A stretch of DNA of 64,000 nt, taken from positions 20,460,458 to 20,524,457 of the forward strand of contig OW387146.1 in NCBI GenBank assembly GCA_936440205.1, in the 5' to 3' direction. Origin of the DNA: Lepidonotus clava. Lineage: Eukaryota > Annelida > Polychaeta > Phyllodocida > Polynoidae. Positions 53,575-64,000 of the stretch are shown piece after piece (positions within the stretch are counted from its first letter, which is position 1; every line of letters begins with the position of its first letter). The position numbers and the translations under genes were made by a program. Under the pieces are notes generated by a model that was not told where the DNA came from, did no database searches, and worked only from the letters and a program-made list of their open reading frames with translations.

Positions 53575-54367
53575 GTAAGTGTCATACCTCTCCGCTTTCT
53601 GTTTCTGAACAGTTAAGAAATTGAATAAGAATACGTAAATAAAAGCTGAAAAGTTAAGTATCTGAAAATTAATTGGAAAAAAACGATAATCAGGTAATTT
53701 TTGATAACTCGGAAAGTCATATTTCAGGGATCAATTATGCTCGACCTTCAAAACATTAAGAGTAAAAGTTGTCACAAAAATACATTTACGAAAGAAAATC
53801 AGGGAATTTCTATTTTCGTCTCAAAATGATCTGGCATCTGAGAAATCTGACAATCTGAGAAAGTTAACAAGGAAATGAACCTATAAGTTAGGATGCATCA
53901 AGAAGAGTATTGATTTAGGTACATTACATAATCATGGATGTCGGGGCCAAATAAGATTAAAGTCCTAAATTTAAGAAATGTTATTTATATGATGTATGAA
54001 AGGTCATTTCATATTGTACGTCAGTACTCGACGTATTTTCTTAAACATGCAATGAACAACCATACATTTGAAGCTGAAGAAATGTAAAATGTTATTTTGT
54101 ACTAAAACCATATGTCCGGTCATACAGACAATTAGAAGATTCGTGCCTCCAAAGAATGCTAAATTGTTCTTAAGGTACATCCTTTTTATATGAATATCAA
54201 ACGTAAGAGCCATGTCCAGTGCTTGTAAATTTAGGTGCAAAGCTGTGAAAGACAGCAGCCGTACAATGCACTCCAGGCAGTTGCCAGTATGCCAATGTCA
54301 CTCCCCGTGTTGATTAATCTACGCTCCATGAGTGTTGTATTTCTAATAAATCTGCTCCTATTTTCAG

Positions 54368-57300
54368 AATTCATACGCGACACGTTCGCGACCCGTGTGG
54401 GGAACTGAGGAGAACCTGAACAAGGGATATAGTGATTCTGAAGAAGATGAATACTGGAAGAGTATGGGCTACCCATTAAAGCGAGGGCGGGGCAGACCCC
54501 CACAACATGGAAGGGGACGTCCTCTTGGTTTTAAAACTACTAGTTCAGGTCAACTTTCAGGGTCTGGTAGAGGTCGTGGTCGTGGTCGCGGTGTTCGTAG
54601 TGGTCAGAGTAAACTCCCCAAAACCCCATTATTCCTAGGCGAAGCCGGTAGAAAGGCCCCTGATTCAATTGGGGGCATTCCCCTTACTCCTGGCCAGAAA
54701 GCCACATGGGCTGCCACACAAGCAAATCTTCGCAGGGGAAGAATGTCGAAACTTGAGAGAGAAAAAGAATTGGAGCAACGAAGGAAAGAGCGACTGCTGA
54801 AGAAGCAGAGGGGATTTAAGAGACGTGGTAGACCACCAAAGAAAAAGGCTGTAAAACTAGACTCTTCACCAGAAGTGAAATCTCCAGGAGAGAAATCCTC
54901 TGAGCCCAAATCCCCACAGCCCAAATCCCCTGAGCCTGAATCCCCACTGCCCAAATCCCCAAAACCCACTTCCCAAGAACCAACATCCCAAGAACCAACA
55001 TCCCCAGGGCCAAGGGACAGTGAATCTGATCAAAACACAGATATTGATATAGAAGAAAACAACGAGACCACTGATTCTTTTTTAGGGGTAGCTCCTGGCA
55101 GCAAGATTGCGTGCCAGGAACCCAATGACAACAAGCAAGATGATGAAGACACAGAAAGTCAAACCACCCTGATGGCAGACAGCTCAGCTTCTCTCTCCTC
55201 ACTGGAGCAAATTGGGATCAGAACCTCAGAGTCTGACACTGAATTTGTTGAAGTGGACGAAGAGACAGGATCGGGCGAGAGTGATCACAGTAAAACGAAA
55301 AAGGGAACTACTGCAGAAGCCAGAACAAAGGTGGTAGTAAGTGTTTCAGAAAAGGATTGTGACACAAGATTCTCCAGTCAGACTGACCAAGAAATTGACA
55401 ATGAATTGAGACCTGGCAGGAAAATTGTATTCAAAAAGAAAAAGACAGATTCTGAAACAGACTGTGAAGGAAGGTTAGAGAGAAAAGAATTGAAGCAAAA
55501 GGATGCTAAGCCAGAAAAGAACAAGAAAACAAGCAACTTAAATAAGAGTAGCAAACCTGGTTCAAAAAAGGCCAAAAAATTTGAAGACAGTAACAACAGC
55601 AGTGACAACCCTGAAACACTTGAAAAACAGGTATCCCAAGATGATGAAATCAAAAGTCTACCAGAGAACAAGGAACTCCAGGAAGATATGGAAGTAGTTG
55701 AGAGTTTAGATGAACAGTGTGCAAATATTGTGAATACTGTCGAAGCGGAATACCAACAATCGTTAAAATTGAAGAAAACACGCATGGAGAAATACCTAGC
55801 AAGAAAAGCCGAGAAGAAAAAGAAGCGCAGTAGTCGACAGAATGTGTTAATCCACAAGACATTCAAGTCTAGTGTGCCATATGTTCAGCATTTAGATAGC
55901 AGCAAGCCACTCACCAACCTTGTTTCCTTAGACCAAGTTGTGGTTGAAGACTTCCATGTCAAAGTCTTGGACCAGCATAACCTGCCTCAAAAGGCAGAGC
56001 ATGATTTGCCTGGCTTAGCTGGTACATCATTCATTGCTCAGAGCTCAGCTTGCACCAGTGCTTTGGCACAAGGTCCAGCAGCCTATCAGTTTTCTGGCAT
56101 TGTTCGAAATAGTAGCGACATGGATGAAATGACTACATCGGAAAGCAGTACGCTTATCAGTGAAAGTGATGAGTCACATCCTAGCAGTTCACCTAGCCAG
56201 CAAGGAACATCTGGAACAGGGACTGTGACTCAGGGTGAGGAAGCAGAGGAGGAAGAGCAGCAGGAAAAGGAAAGATACAGTGACAGTGATGAGGAAGAGG
56301 AAGAAGAAGTATACTATGGGGCCTTCTCCAGTGAGGATGAAGCAGGGGATGGGGATGATGACGATGATGATTATGTGCCTCATTCGCAATTAGCCAGGCA
56401 CTATTCCATGCCATCCCAATCGCGGGGCCGTGGAAGAGGTGCTCGTGGGAATCGAGGGCGAGGAAGTGGTAGCAGCTCGTCCTGGAAAAGTAGAGGTAGA
56501 AATGGTCAGTCGCAATACGGACAACAAGACTGTTCCAGCAGTGAAAGCCTCCATTTGAACAGTCAAGGCAAATCAAATAAATTAGGTAAAATGAGAAAAG
56601 GTATCCACAATGTTTCTATAGTGCCAGATGGTGCAAGGGATAGGATCACAGCAAGTAAAGTGCAACCAGCAGGGAATAAGGCATCAGTTATTCCCCATGA
56701 TGGGAAGGAGAGGGTGAACTACAAGGACCTTATGAGTGCTCCTTTTGCCAGTTTTGCTGGACTGCCTACCATGGAACAGCTTTTCCGAACATGTGGAAAT
56801 CGCGAAGAAATCTGCATTGAGATGATGTACAAGATGACCGACCGAAGTAATGGTGCTGATAGTGATGCTGAAGATGATGATGGTTGCCAAGAAGGCAGTG
56901 GATCAGGCACAGAGGTGGAGGAACAAGAGGAGGTCTATGAGGTGGATGAGAACACAGGGCAGCTGGTGTTACAACAAAGGACAATAACTAAGACTTCCTC
57001 CCATGGTTTATCTAATCCCACCACTGTAACACAAGGATCAGGTCAAAGTGTTGCTCCTCCCAGCACCATCCAACATCAGCGTATAGTCTCTGATGTCGCG
57101 AAGGATTCAGATTCTGAACACCTAATAACTGATGATGTGAACAAATCCTCATCGCCTGCATCAGCATCCTGGAAGACGAAGCAGGACATCGCCTTTGGAG
57201 CGCAGTCTCCAAGGGCTTGCGGCCATTCGCTCTTCAAGCTCCCATCCATACCTCCCTCTGTGCAGCTGAGTCCCAGAATCAACAATTCAAAGGTTTCTCA

Positions 57301-57667
57301 AAAAGACTCAGCAAGATGCAAGGAACTGCAACCGAAGCACCAAAAGATATTCTGCTGCAGTCTCTGTTCGGAGACTTTCCTCAACCGGTCAAACTTGGCA
57401 AACCACAACCGAAGTCGCCACGCTTCACTGAGTATGACTGCTGATCAGTCTATACAGTGTAAGCTGTGTGGAGAGAGGCCTCCAGATGTTGATTCTACTG
57501 TTCGGCATATGGCAGAACATGCGCACGGCAAACTTGTCTGTCCTGAGTGCCCTGTGCGTTGTGCCAACATCGAATCCCTTAACAGCCATATCCGTAAGCA
57601 TGACGGAGTCTTGGGACACCAAACTGATGTTAACAAAAACTTAGTGTCTACTGTCACTGCCAAGTGA
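54368..57667 (+). CDS. PAH gene, main terminal exon: AT-hooks, acidic and RG-rich regions, C2H2 fingers
   Basis: The acceptor TTTTCAG ends at 54367; 1099 aa to TGA at 57665. Order: NSYATRSRPVWGTEENL; AT-hooks KRGRGRPP and HGRGRPLGF; an RG run; one copy of the GGIPLTPGQKATWAATQANL module with a following charged helix; AT-hook KRRGRPPKKK; PKSP-type proline/serine repeats; long acidic Ser-rich stretches (EEEEEE, DGDDDDDD); an SRGRGRGARGNRGRG box; a compact segment around RVNYKDLMSAPFASFAGLPT and MEQLFRTCGNREEICIEMMY; then three C2H2 fingers (CSLCSETFLNRSNLANHNRS then RH, CKLCGERPPDVDSTVRHMAE then HAH, CPECPVRCANIESLNSHIRK then H). A nuclear DNA-binding role is likely. The 262 bases at 54983-55244 have a near-identical copy in intron 5. 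Confidence 0.85.
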   Translation, partial: NSYATRSRPVWGTEENLNKGYSDSEEDEYWKSMGYPLKRGRGRPPQHGRGRPLGFKTTSSGQLSGSGRGRGRGRGVRSGQSKLPKTPLFLGEAGRKAPDSIGGIPLTPGQKATWAATQANLRRGRMSKLEREKELEQRRKERLLKKQRGFKRRGRPPKKKAVKLDSSPEVKSPGEKSSEPKSPQPKSPEPESPLPKSPKPTSQEPTSQEPTSPGPRDSESDQNTDIDIEENNETTDSFLGVAPGSKIACQEPNDNKQDDEDTESQTTLMADSSASLSSLEQIGIRTSESDTEFVEVDEETGSGESDHSKTKKGTTAEARTKVVVSVSEKDCDTRFSSQTDQEIDNELRPGRKIVFKKKKTDSETDCEGRLERKELKQKDAKPEKNKKTSNLNKSSKPGSKKAKKFEDSNNSSDNPETLEKQVSQDDEIKSLPENKELQEDMEVVESLDEQCANIVNTVEAEYQQSLKLKKTRMEKYLARKAEKKKKRSSRQNVLIHKTFKSSVPYVQHLDSSKPLTNLVSLDQVVVEDFHVKVLDQHNLPQKAEHDLPGLAGTSFIAQSSACTSALAQGPAAYQFSGIVRNSSDMDEMTTSESSTLISESDESHPSSSPSQQGTSGTGTVTQGEEAEEEEQQEKERYSDSDEEEEEEVYYGAFSSEDEAGDGDDDDDDYVPHSQLARHYSMPSQSRGRGRGARGNRGRGSGSSSSWKSRGRNGQSQYGQQDCSSSESLHLNSQGKSNKLGKMRKGIHNVSIVPDGARDRITASKVQPAGNKASVIPHDGKERVNYKDLMSAPFASFAGLPTMEQLFRTCGNREEICIEMMYKMTDRSNGADSDAEDDDGCQEGSGSGTEVEEQEEVYEVDENTGQLVLQQRTITKTSSHGLSNPTTVTQGSGQSVAPPSTIQHQRIVSDVAKDSDSEHLITDDVNKSSSPASASWKTKQDIAFGAQSPRACGHSLFKLPSIPPSVQLSPRINNSKVSQKDSARCKELQPKHQKIFCCSLCSETFLNRSNLANHNRSRHASLSMTADQSIQCKLCGERPPDVDSTVRHMAEHAHGKLVCPECPVRCANIESLNSHIRKHDGVLGHQTDVNKNLVSTVTAK

Positions 57668-57863
57668 ATGAGAATCATAACACAGACTTTTAATTTAGCA
57701 GATGGCAGTCTTTTTTTATATATACTTAAGTGTTTTTATGTACTATAAGAGACTATGGAAAAGAGAATTTGAGGGTTGTTTAGACTTAAAAAGTCTTCAA
57801 CAAGAAAAAGTAAGTATTTAGCAGTCTTTTTTTAAATCACATGTATGCATACGCAGTTCTGTA

Positions 57864-57869
57864 AATAAA
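57864..57869 (+). terminator. Poly(A) signal of the PAH/zinc-finger gene
   Basis: AATAAA 197 bases after the stop codon, followed by a GT-rich stretch (ACATTTGTTGTCGG). Confidence 0.75.
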
Positions 57870-58828
57870 GCTAACAAAATCTGGACATTTGTTGTCGGGA
57901 AAGCAGTATATTTTATTAAGGTTCTTGAAAAGACCTTCCCTGTAGTGCTTGGGAACCCAGTTGATGTAATACCAATTACTTTACGCTTAGTGTCATGAAA
58001 GCTACATGTTACATATATATCAATAACAAACTGAAAGATGTTTTTGTTGGTTACTAAGATTCTTAACATTTTTATATCAGATTGTGTATTTTACATAAAC
58101 GTTATTAAAATTGTAAAAAGCATAAAATGTGTTAATAGCTCTTCTATTTTTACCGACCTAATAATCTATGAAGATACATAATTCGGGCCATTCTTATGAA
58201 ACAAAAAATTACATTTGCTTAGATAGTCAAAGAACTCAAAATGAATTGTTTAATGCTTTCTGTAAATTCTATTGTCCTGAATACAGATGGGATTTGATAG
58301 AGGGCAATAATGTAATTAAGAATAATTGTAGATTCCAAAATCATTTTAATTACATGGTAACCGACGTGCAGAGAAGACTCGCCACAACTTAGCCACCTAG
58401 ATTTTAGATTTTTGAGAAGGAAGAAAGTTAAAATAGCTAATACAGAAGTAGAATGTTTTGTTATACACTAGACTGACCTTGATTTGATCTTGACCGGTTC
58501 ACAACGATCTTAGTTATTTTTAAAGAGAGGGAGGTTAAAATAAAATGGCCCTATTGTCTTGTTAGACTTTTAATGCTTTAATGGAGATACCCACACTTTC
58601 TATCATCAAAAGTCAATTCTTTGTATGATCAAACTGATTTATTAGAAGAATGCGTTTGATCCCCCTTTGACTGGCAGAGGGATGTATATACATGTGTTAC
58701 AGGCAGTTGGCACGTAGAAACAAATATAAAATTCAAATGAGCATTTAAACTTCAAAACTGCTACTCAAACTTGGCTTATCTTTCTCTAGATAATTTAACC
58801 AGTTTAGTAAATACGTGGCTAGTTCTTT

Positions 58829-59072
58829 CAGAGATGCCACTTCTACTTTTGTAGGATTTCCTACTTTTTGGATTACACAACCATATTTTCCTGCATCTCT
58901 TTAATATCTGTTTTAAGGTATTTTTATGTTAGTTTCAAGGTATTTGAATACACATTCAGACAGATCTCTCTATTCCTAAGGGTTATTTCCCTCCTAGCTG
59001 CTTCTAGGAAAAAAGTAGAAAAAGTGTTTTCTACTTTTCCTACTTTTTCAGCAGTTGAGAGTGGCATCTCTG
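58829..59072. mobile_element. 244-bp MITE with CAGAGATGCCACT ends
   Basis: CAGAGATGCCACT at 58829-58841 and AGTGGCATCTCTG at 59060-59072 are perfect inverses. The interior repeats CTACTTTT/AAAAGTAG words and could fold. Confidence 0.75.
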
Positions 59073-59909
59073 TTCTTTCTACTAATACTTCTGAAATCTG
59101 GACAAACATTGATTTAATCATTTTACACTGAGTTCAAAGTAAACCTTTGTAAAGGGGGTGGGCCGACTGGTACATAGTTAGGAGTTACTAAGATAACATA
59201 GCATGGTTTATCTATTGCTAACAAGCATCTCTATAAACAATATCGACAAATTCAGTAACATCAGTTTATTCGTTTAGAAACAGTATCACAGGATTCTTTG
59301 CAGTATTTGAAGCAACAGACCAGGGTGAAACAAACAAAACCTCTTGATACAACTATATAGATATTTTTGGTATATTGTAATATCATGTTATATCTTTCTT
59401 AGTAGTTAACAGTACAAGTATAAGCAAACATTTACATTAAACGAACACAAAAGTAAACCATACATTATGACGTAATTTGCTAACCAAATAGGCATTTGCA
59501 CTCGGACAAGTTCTGGGCAACTATCAATCCTTTAAATTGAACACCAAGTTATAATATGAAACGGAAATCCTTTTCATTTTTATTCCCAAAAAAGGCCCGT
59601 TGTAAACGTTTCTAAGACTTTCCTGAAACTTGAAACATAAAAAAACTCAATGTTGCGTTACCCTTTTACAGTCCATTTCTTACAGTCCTTCTTTTTTAAC
59701 AGATATGGATATGACAAAATTAGGCTTCATTAGATTAATGGATAAACAGCTTTTTGGGCAAGATTAGTAGTTCATGTATCCTGTGTGGGAAATCAGAATC
59801 GCATTGAGGAAGCTTACAACGGATTTGAAGTATAACATCAACAAGGTTCAAATGAGAAAAAATTGTATTTTAAGAATAGTATGCAAAGACGATACACTGC
59901 TGAACGCTG

Positions 59910-60262
59910 ATAATATAATGAATATTTTCATAGTCAAACCTCCAGGAAAATGGAAAAATATTCAATGTCTTTTCATATATTTTTTATTTTAAGTTCAAGG
60001 CAACCTTTGGCAAAGCTATTAACAATTTATATGAAAGTTATATAATTAGGCTCTGAAAACCTACAACTGTCGACCAGTCTATGATGCTTCTTTAATAATA
60101 TATGAATATTTTCAGTCAAACCTCCAGGAAAATGGAAAAATATTCCATGTCTTTTCATATATTTTCTATAAGTTCAAGGCGACCTTTGGCAAAGCTATTA
60201 GCAATTCATATCAATTATATATGATTAGGCTCTGAAAACATATCTGTCAACTAGTCTACGCT
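59910..60262 (+). repeat. Two-copy tandem duplication, ~185-base unit
   Basis: AGTCAAACCTCCAGGAAAAT and GTTCAAGGCRACCTTTGGCA occur in both copies (about 59933 and 60115), with roughly 10 percent differences plus small gaps. Confidence 0.9.
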
Positions 60263-60704
60263 GCTAAGGTCAGTACTATTTATCACAGGTACTTGGCAAG
60301 AGTGGCGCGTTACGCAAATATTAGCACAAGGGGCACGTTACGTAAATATCAATAGTTTGAAATCATTAGATTCTGTGAGTATTTTTCTGTCATAATTATC
60401 ATGATGCTAAGTCTTGGTAAAATACATCTCATTTCACGCAAAAACCAGTGATTTTTGCGGATTTTAGTGTTCTGTTTTTTTTTTGTTATTCCCTTCCCCC
60501 CCCCCCCCCTTTCATTCCATGGAGTATCATATATACTTTTGAGGTCAACATTCCCCAAAATTGTAAATTTAAAGATGTTATGTCACTTGAAGTACCGGTT
60601 TCCACATTTTAGGCCTACCGGTACTCTTTAACTTAATTGCCCAACTTTCTTTCCCAAAGAATATCTTTTTCACTTTATGGTGATATAAAAAGGTTTTTTT
60701 TTTT

Positions 60705-60812
60705 TCATTTCTCCACTTCTGAATCGCCTTGTCCCTCGGTGTCGAATTCCTCTCCGTCTGTGTCGAGTTGTGCCATTTCTGCTGTAGGGGGCTCCACTTG
60801 CGCCAGGTCCGC
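60705..60812 (-). CDS. WD40-repeat gene, last coding exon
   Basis: The minus-strand acceptor (TTTGAAG) ends at 60813. Encodes ADLAQVEPPTAEMAQLDTDG and an acidic end EGQGDSEVEK, then TGA at 60707-60705. Phase 0 in, which fits the GTCAGT donor of the previous exon. A disordered acidic tail. Confidence 0.75.
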   Translation of the reverse strand, partial: ADLAQVEPPTAEMAQLDTDGEEFDTEGQGDSEVEK

Positions 60813-61319
60813 CTTCAAATAAATAAAAAAAAAATTAAGGCTTGTATGATTAAAAAAAAAAGCAAAAACGAAAATTATTATAAATTTTAGAGAAATACAT
60901 TCTAAAAATACAAGGTGAATTATTTTTCAAGTGCTTAAAAAAATTTTAAATCTTATATTGTTCCGAATACCTTAAGACATTGTTATCCGAAAAAGAAAGA
61001 ACGGCCGTTTAAAGATAAAGACATTTTTGTTGCCAATTTAAGTTGATTTTGAGAAAAGGTTATCAAGTTTGTTGAAGCAGACCAACGGGTAATTTCAAAT
61101 ATAATCGCTCAGTAAGAAATACTGTTCTACTCCTAGTAAATGCATAGAAAGGAAACGGTACATTCATCTAGAAAGCACTTGGTCACTGACTGATACGAAA
61201 ATATTTTCACAAGGAAAGGTTCAGAGTACAATCATAGACTACTGTTACAGTTACCTCAGTTTACACTATAGAGTTTTTCCTAGAGTTAAATATTAATATG
61301 ACACATCAAAGATACTGAC

Positions 61320-61439
61320 ATCACTGAACTCTATCGTGCCGCGCCCCTTGCGGTCCTTGTCGTCCTTCTTCCTCTTCGCCGGTTTCTTGGTCCACGCGTT
61401 CCACACGCGTATTGTCTTGTCCCATGAGGCAGTTACGTA
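61320..61439 (-). CDS. WD40-repeat gene, exon with last WD repeat and basic tail
   Basis: The acceptor TATAG ends at 61440; the exon ends at 61320 before GTCAGT. Encodes YVTASWDKTIRVWNAW, a classic WD-repeat strand pattern (S-x-D-x-T-I-R-V-W), then a very basic stretch (KKPAKRKKDDKDRKGRG) that could be a nuclear or nucleolar signal. Phase 0 on both sides. Confidence 0.85.
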
Positions 61440-63059
61440 CTATAAAATACGATAAACCACATGACATATACCTTTAGTATCTTTGCAATTGTTCTAGTAT
61501 TTGCTAAAGTAATTAACCCTTTTAATTACAGGCTAACATTAACGTATTCAAAGAAGTGAATCCTTATGAACTTAAACTTACAAAATATGTTGACTTAACA
61601 TTATGATTACCCAGCTGAATGATAAATATTACACTTTACCACTTTTAAAGTTTGGTTTGTTGTAGCCTAACACCTTTCTACTCATAGAAGTGGTATCAGA
61701 GTTTTCAAGAGAAATTGTTCAATTTGGAATTTTCTCTACAACAATTCTAAGTGAGATGATTAGTAAGAAATACTTCTCCTCTTTTTTCTATAGGAAACTA
61801 GCAGGGACATAGCTTTTAGGAATAAAGTTATCTGAATTTGTACTAAAATATCCGATAAATTAAATAAAGATACTCTAAAACATGCATTCAAGTGATGAAT
61901 GAATTACTAAATTGTGTTGTGCCGTGCAATCCAAGAGATCCACTGCCATCTACTATGTACTATTTTCTGGAAGACCAGAGTGCAACCTTGAAGAATATTT
62001 TGAAATTAAAAAAAAAAGAACACAAAAAAATAGACAAAATAGTATATTCGCTCATGGCTCAGTCGATGTACCTGTTTGCGCTCCGGTACATGGAGGATGG
62101 AGCGGATGGCGTCAGTGTGGCCCACGTTAGTCTGAACCATCGTGTACTGGTCCGGCTCGTACACACTGAGTCAAACAGGGAACAGTTTCATAAACCTCAA
62201 ACCTTTGCGACATGCAAATATATAACATTTTATAACATCTTGTAACTCTGAGTCTTCATATGAGTAAAAATTATTCAAGCATTTTATAGTTTTGTATACT
62301 TACTTGATGGAAAGACCACAAATGAACTGTCAAATAGTTTAAGATTTTGGTTAGGATTCAACCGGGATCTTTCTAAACATAATCCTTTTTAAATTTAGAT
62401 TGTGATTGTTTAGAACTATTTTCGTCCTTCTAAAATTTAAATGGAAAAAAGATACATCATGGAAATGAATTTATCAGTATGTATTCAGGTTTACTAAGCA
62501 TCGCTCAGGTTCCTTCCTAAAAAAAAGATTTCGAGTATCAAAAGCACCATATGTATTATCCTTAGGTGGCCATTTTGGGGAAATCGTTGGCTTGAGACCA
62601 TATCTTATAAAGTTTCTCTAATTCTCCCAACCACGGATAGCCAGTTAGTTGAGTATAACCTGCAGGTTTACCTACAACCAGGTGCATACTGGGTAATATG
62701 TTGACAAAAGTGAAGGCTTTACTATAGGAATTTTCATGAAATGTATCATTAATTTTAGAAAAATAAGTCATCATTATTTTCCAAATAAGTATCAATATAC
62801 GTTTAATATTCCTGAGTTATTTGAAAATTCATTCATTATAGATGGATATATAACAATTTGTTGTTTATTTTCTATAATTTTTCATTGGGTTTTGTCGACA
62901 AAATTAGCCTGCAGGTGCTTAAAATACTGAAAATCAGCTCTCCGTGGTAGGGTGAACTCTAATGCGGGAATGGCCCCTTCCAAGTGAACCCAATGCAGAC
63001 ATTAAATTCCGTACATGAGAATCCTGCATCCCGCAGGAAGAACCCTGATGGCTGCTTAC
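61440..63059 (-). other. Introns of the WD40 gene
   Basis: Introns 60813-61319, 61440-62071 and 62166-63059 are AT-rich and hold no further gene or clear repeat that I can support. The open frame at 61892-62245 on the plus strand is antisense to the exon and not supported. Confidence 0.6.
62072..62165 (-). CDS. WD40-repeat gene, internal exon
   Basis: The acceptor ACTCAG ends at 62166; the donor CAG|GTACAT follows 62072. Encodes RVYEPDQYTMVQTNVGHTDA and IRSILHVPERKQ. The VGHTDAIRSI part is the GH start of a WD repeat that continues into the next exon (YVTASWDKTIRVW). Frames join exactly on both sides. Confidence 0.85.
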
Positions 63060-63175
63060 CGTATCTGGTCCTGGATGCCAGCAATGATTGCCCCGTTCTC
63101 CACGTCTACGGCCAGCGCGGTGACCGAGCCATTCGCGGAGAGCACCTGTAGACAGTCGTTGACCCCTGTACCTGC
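63060..63175 (-). CDS. WD40-repeat gene, internal exon; 5' part of gene outside window
   Basis: The acceptor CCCTCAG ends at 63176; the donor CG|GTAAGC follows 63060. Encodes AGTGVNDCLQVLSANGSVTA then LAVDVENGAIIAGIQDQIR, a WD-type blade with the final IRVYEPD completed in the next exon. WD40 propellers serve as protein-interaction platforms. I do not recognise the specific family member; a nuclear or nucleolar scaffold would fit the basic tail. Confidence 0.8.
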
Positions 63176-63765
63176 CTGAGGGAGGAGAACATGGGTAGGA
63201 GGTTAAAAGATGTAGTTAATTTAAGTTTAAAAAAATTGGTCAGAAATGCAAACCTTCTCTTCGTCAAGCTAATATTCATACTTGTACTTATGGTCTTTGT
63301 TACCCAATCAAAATAGAACGTCTCTAGATAATATCTGTGAAGAGAAAGACCACTACAGACTTCATTCAGACGTATTTAGTTTCTTTGCTGCATAATGTTC
63401 AAGTTTCTGTTCATATGTGGGTGGTAGGCCCATACACGGGCCACCCCACACGGGATTTGTCAAAAGTTCCACCTTTCCTTCAGAATTTTATTGTAAAAAC
63501 ACGAAAAAAATTGTGAAAAAATGTTGAAAAGTTTCACTTGGAAAACCTTGGCACCCCCCTTTCTAGGTTGAAATTATTTGAATTCTAGACAAAATTCCAG
63601 TTAGAGAACCTCACCACGCTCTCACAGCAAAAGCTGTATACGGGCCTGGGATACCGTAGTGACATGGCTTGGCTGTTAACTCAGTGGAAACACCACCGCA
63701 AATTATCTCAAGCCCTCTCAATAATGTCCATTGGGATTTGCTTTTTGATCCACTCATCCAAAACA
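63176..63765 (-). other. Upstream intron of the WD40 gene
   Basis: No gene seen. AT-rich with A-runs at 63500-63525. Confidence 0.45.
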
Positions 63766-64000
63766 GGGTTCCCACGCATTTTTGAAAATCAATTTAAGAC
63801 CTTTTTAAGACCAAATTAAGACCAGAATTCGGAAAAATTAAGACCGTTCGACTGCGTGCAAAGAAAGATTTCAGAATATATCATATGATTTTAATCTAAT
63901 TTAAGTGTACTAAGTTGAAAGTGGGATTTGGGATTTTCTTGGTTTCTTCAAGGCTTCTCCAATTTAACTTCTCAAAAAATTCCATTTAAGACCTTCTTAA
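63766..64000. mobile_element. GGTCTTA-rich short element, copy 3, inverted and cut by the window edge
   Basis: Begins GGGTTCCCACGCATTTTTGA, the inverse of the right ends at 26036 and 51241, followed by TTTAAGACCTTTTTAAGACC words. Confidence 0.65.

Larger units (their letters stand above)
57886..60704. other. Intergenic region between convergent genes
   Basis: No gene supported. Contains the MITE at 58829-59072, a tandem duplication at 59910-60262, a TTACGYAAATAT repeat near 60310-60345 and a poly(C) run at 60497-60511. Part next to 60704 is 3' UTR of the minus-strand gene. Confidence 0.5.

Noticed and set aside
61892-62245. Plus-strand frame of 117 codons
   Set aside because: Antisense to a well-supported WD40 exon and without motifs.

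Overview
The window is animal nuclear DNA. The evidence is spliced genes with GT-AG introns, AATAAA polyadenylation signals, a tRNA-derived SINE, many small inverted-repeat (MITE-like) elements, and LTR elements of the Ty3/gypsy (Metaviridae) kind. The mix of a Steamer/Mag-like Ty3 element, an errantivirus-like env-bearing element and many short MITEs suggests a marine invertebrate (mollusc, other lophotrochozoan or invertebrate deuterostome). That placement is inference; no ribosomal or mitochondrial marker is present.

Layout. 1-6670: 3' part of an env-bearing virus-like Ty3/gypsy element with integrase, two overlapping accessory frames and an envelope protein. 6671-13473: non-coding DNA with a diverged tandem duplication (8.7-10.4 kb) whose copies keep the same hairpins, a degraded C2H2 zinc-finger segment on the minus strand, and a minus-strand SGNH-hydrolase-like ORF. 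14.6-15.1 kb: an LTR-like promoter/poly(A) block. 16.3-57.9 kb: one large host gene on the plus strand. 57.9-60.7 kb: intergenic. 60.7 kb to the end: the last four exons of a WD40-repeat gene on the minus strand, tail to tail with the first gene.

The plus-strand host gene (main form about 1522 aa) has a Ser/Thr-rich N-terminus, a Sin3-type PAH domain split by a GC-AG intron, AT-hooks around a conserved unnamed module, acidic and RG-rich stretches and three C-terminal C2H2 zinc fingers. It looks like a chromatin or transcription regulator. It has two paralogous 3.1-3.3 kb terminal exons, one at 45958-49098 with its own poly(A) signal and one at 54368-57667, so an alternative C-terminus is likely. 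A third, 262-bp near-identical fragment of the terminal exon lies between them.

The introns of this gene hold most of the mobile DNA. There is a whole-looking 5.4-kb Steamer/Mag-like Ty3 element with identical 157-bp LTRs (17474-22874). There is a whole-looking 7.1-kb non-autonomous LTR element on the minus strand with identical 682-bp LTRs and an interior made of tandem and degenerate repeats (33652-40744). Several MITE families, a SINE and a 108-bp satellite complete the set. Virus-like and LTR elements are described only as fossils.
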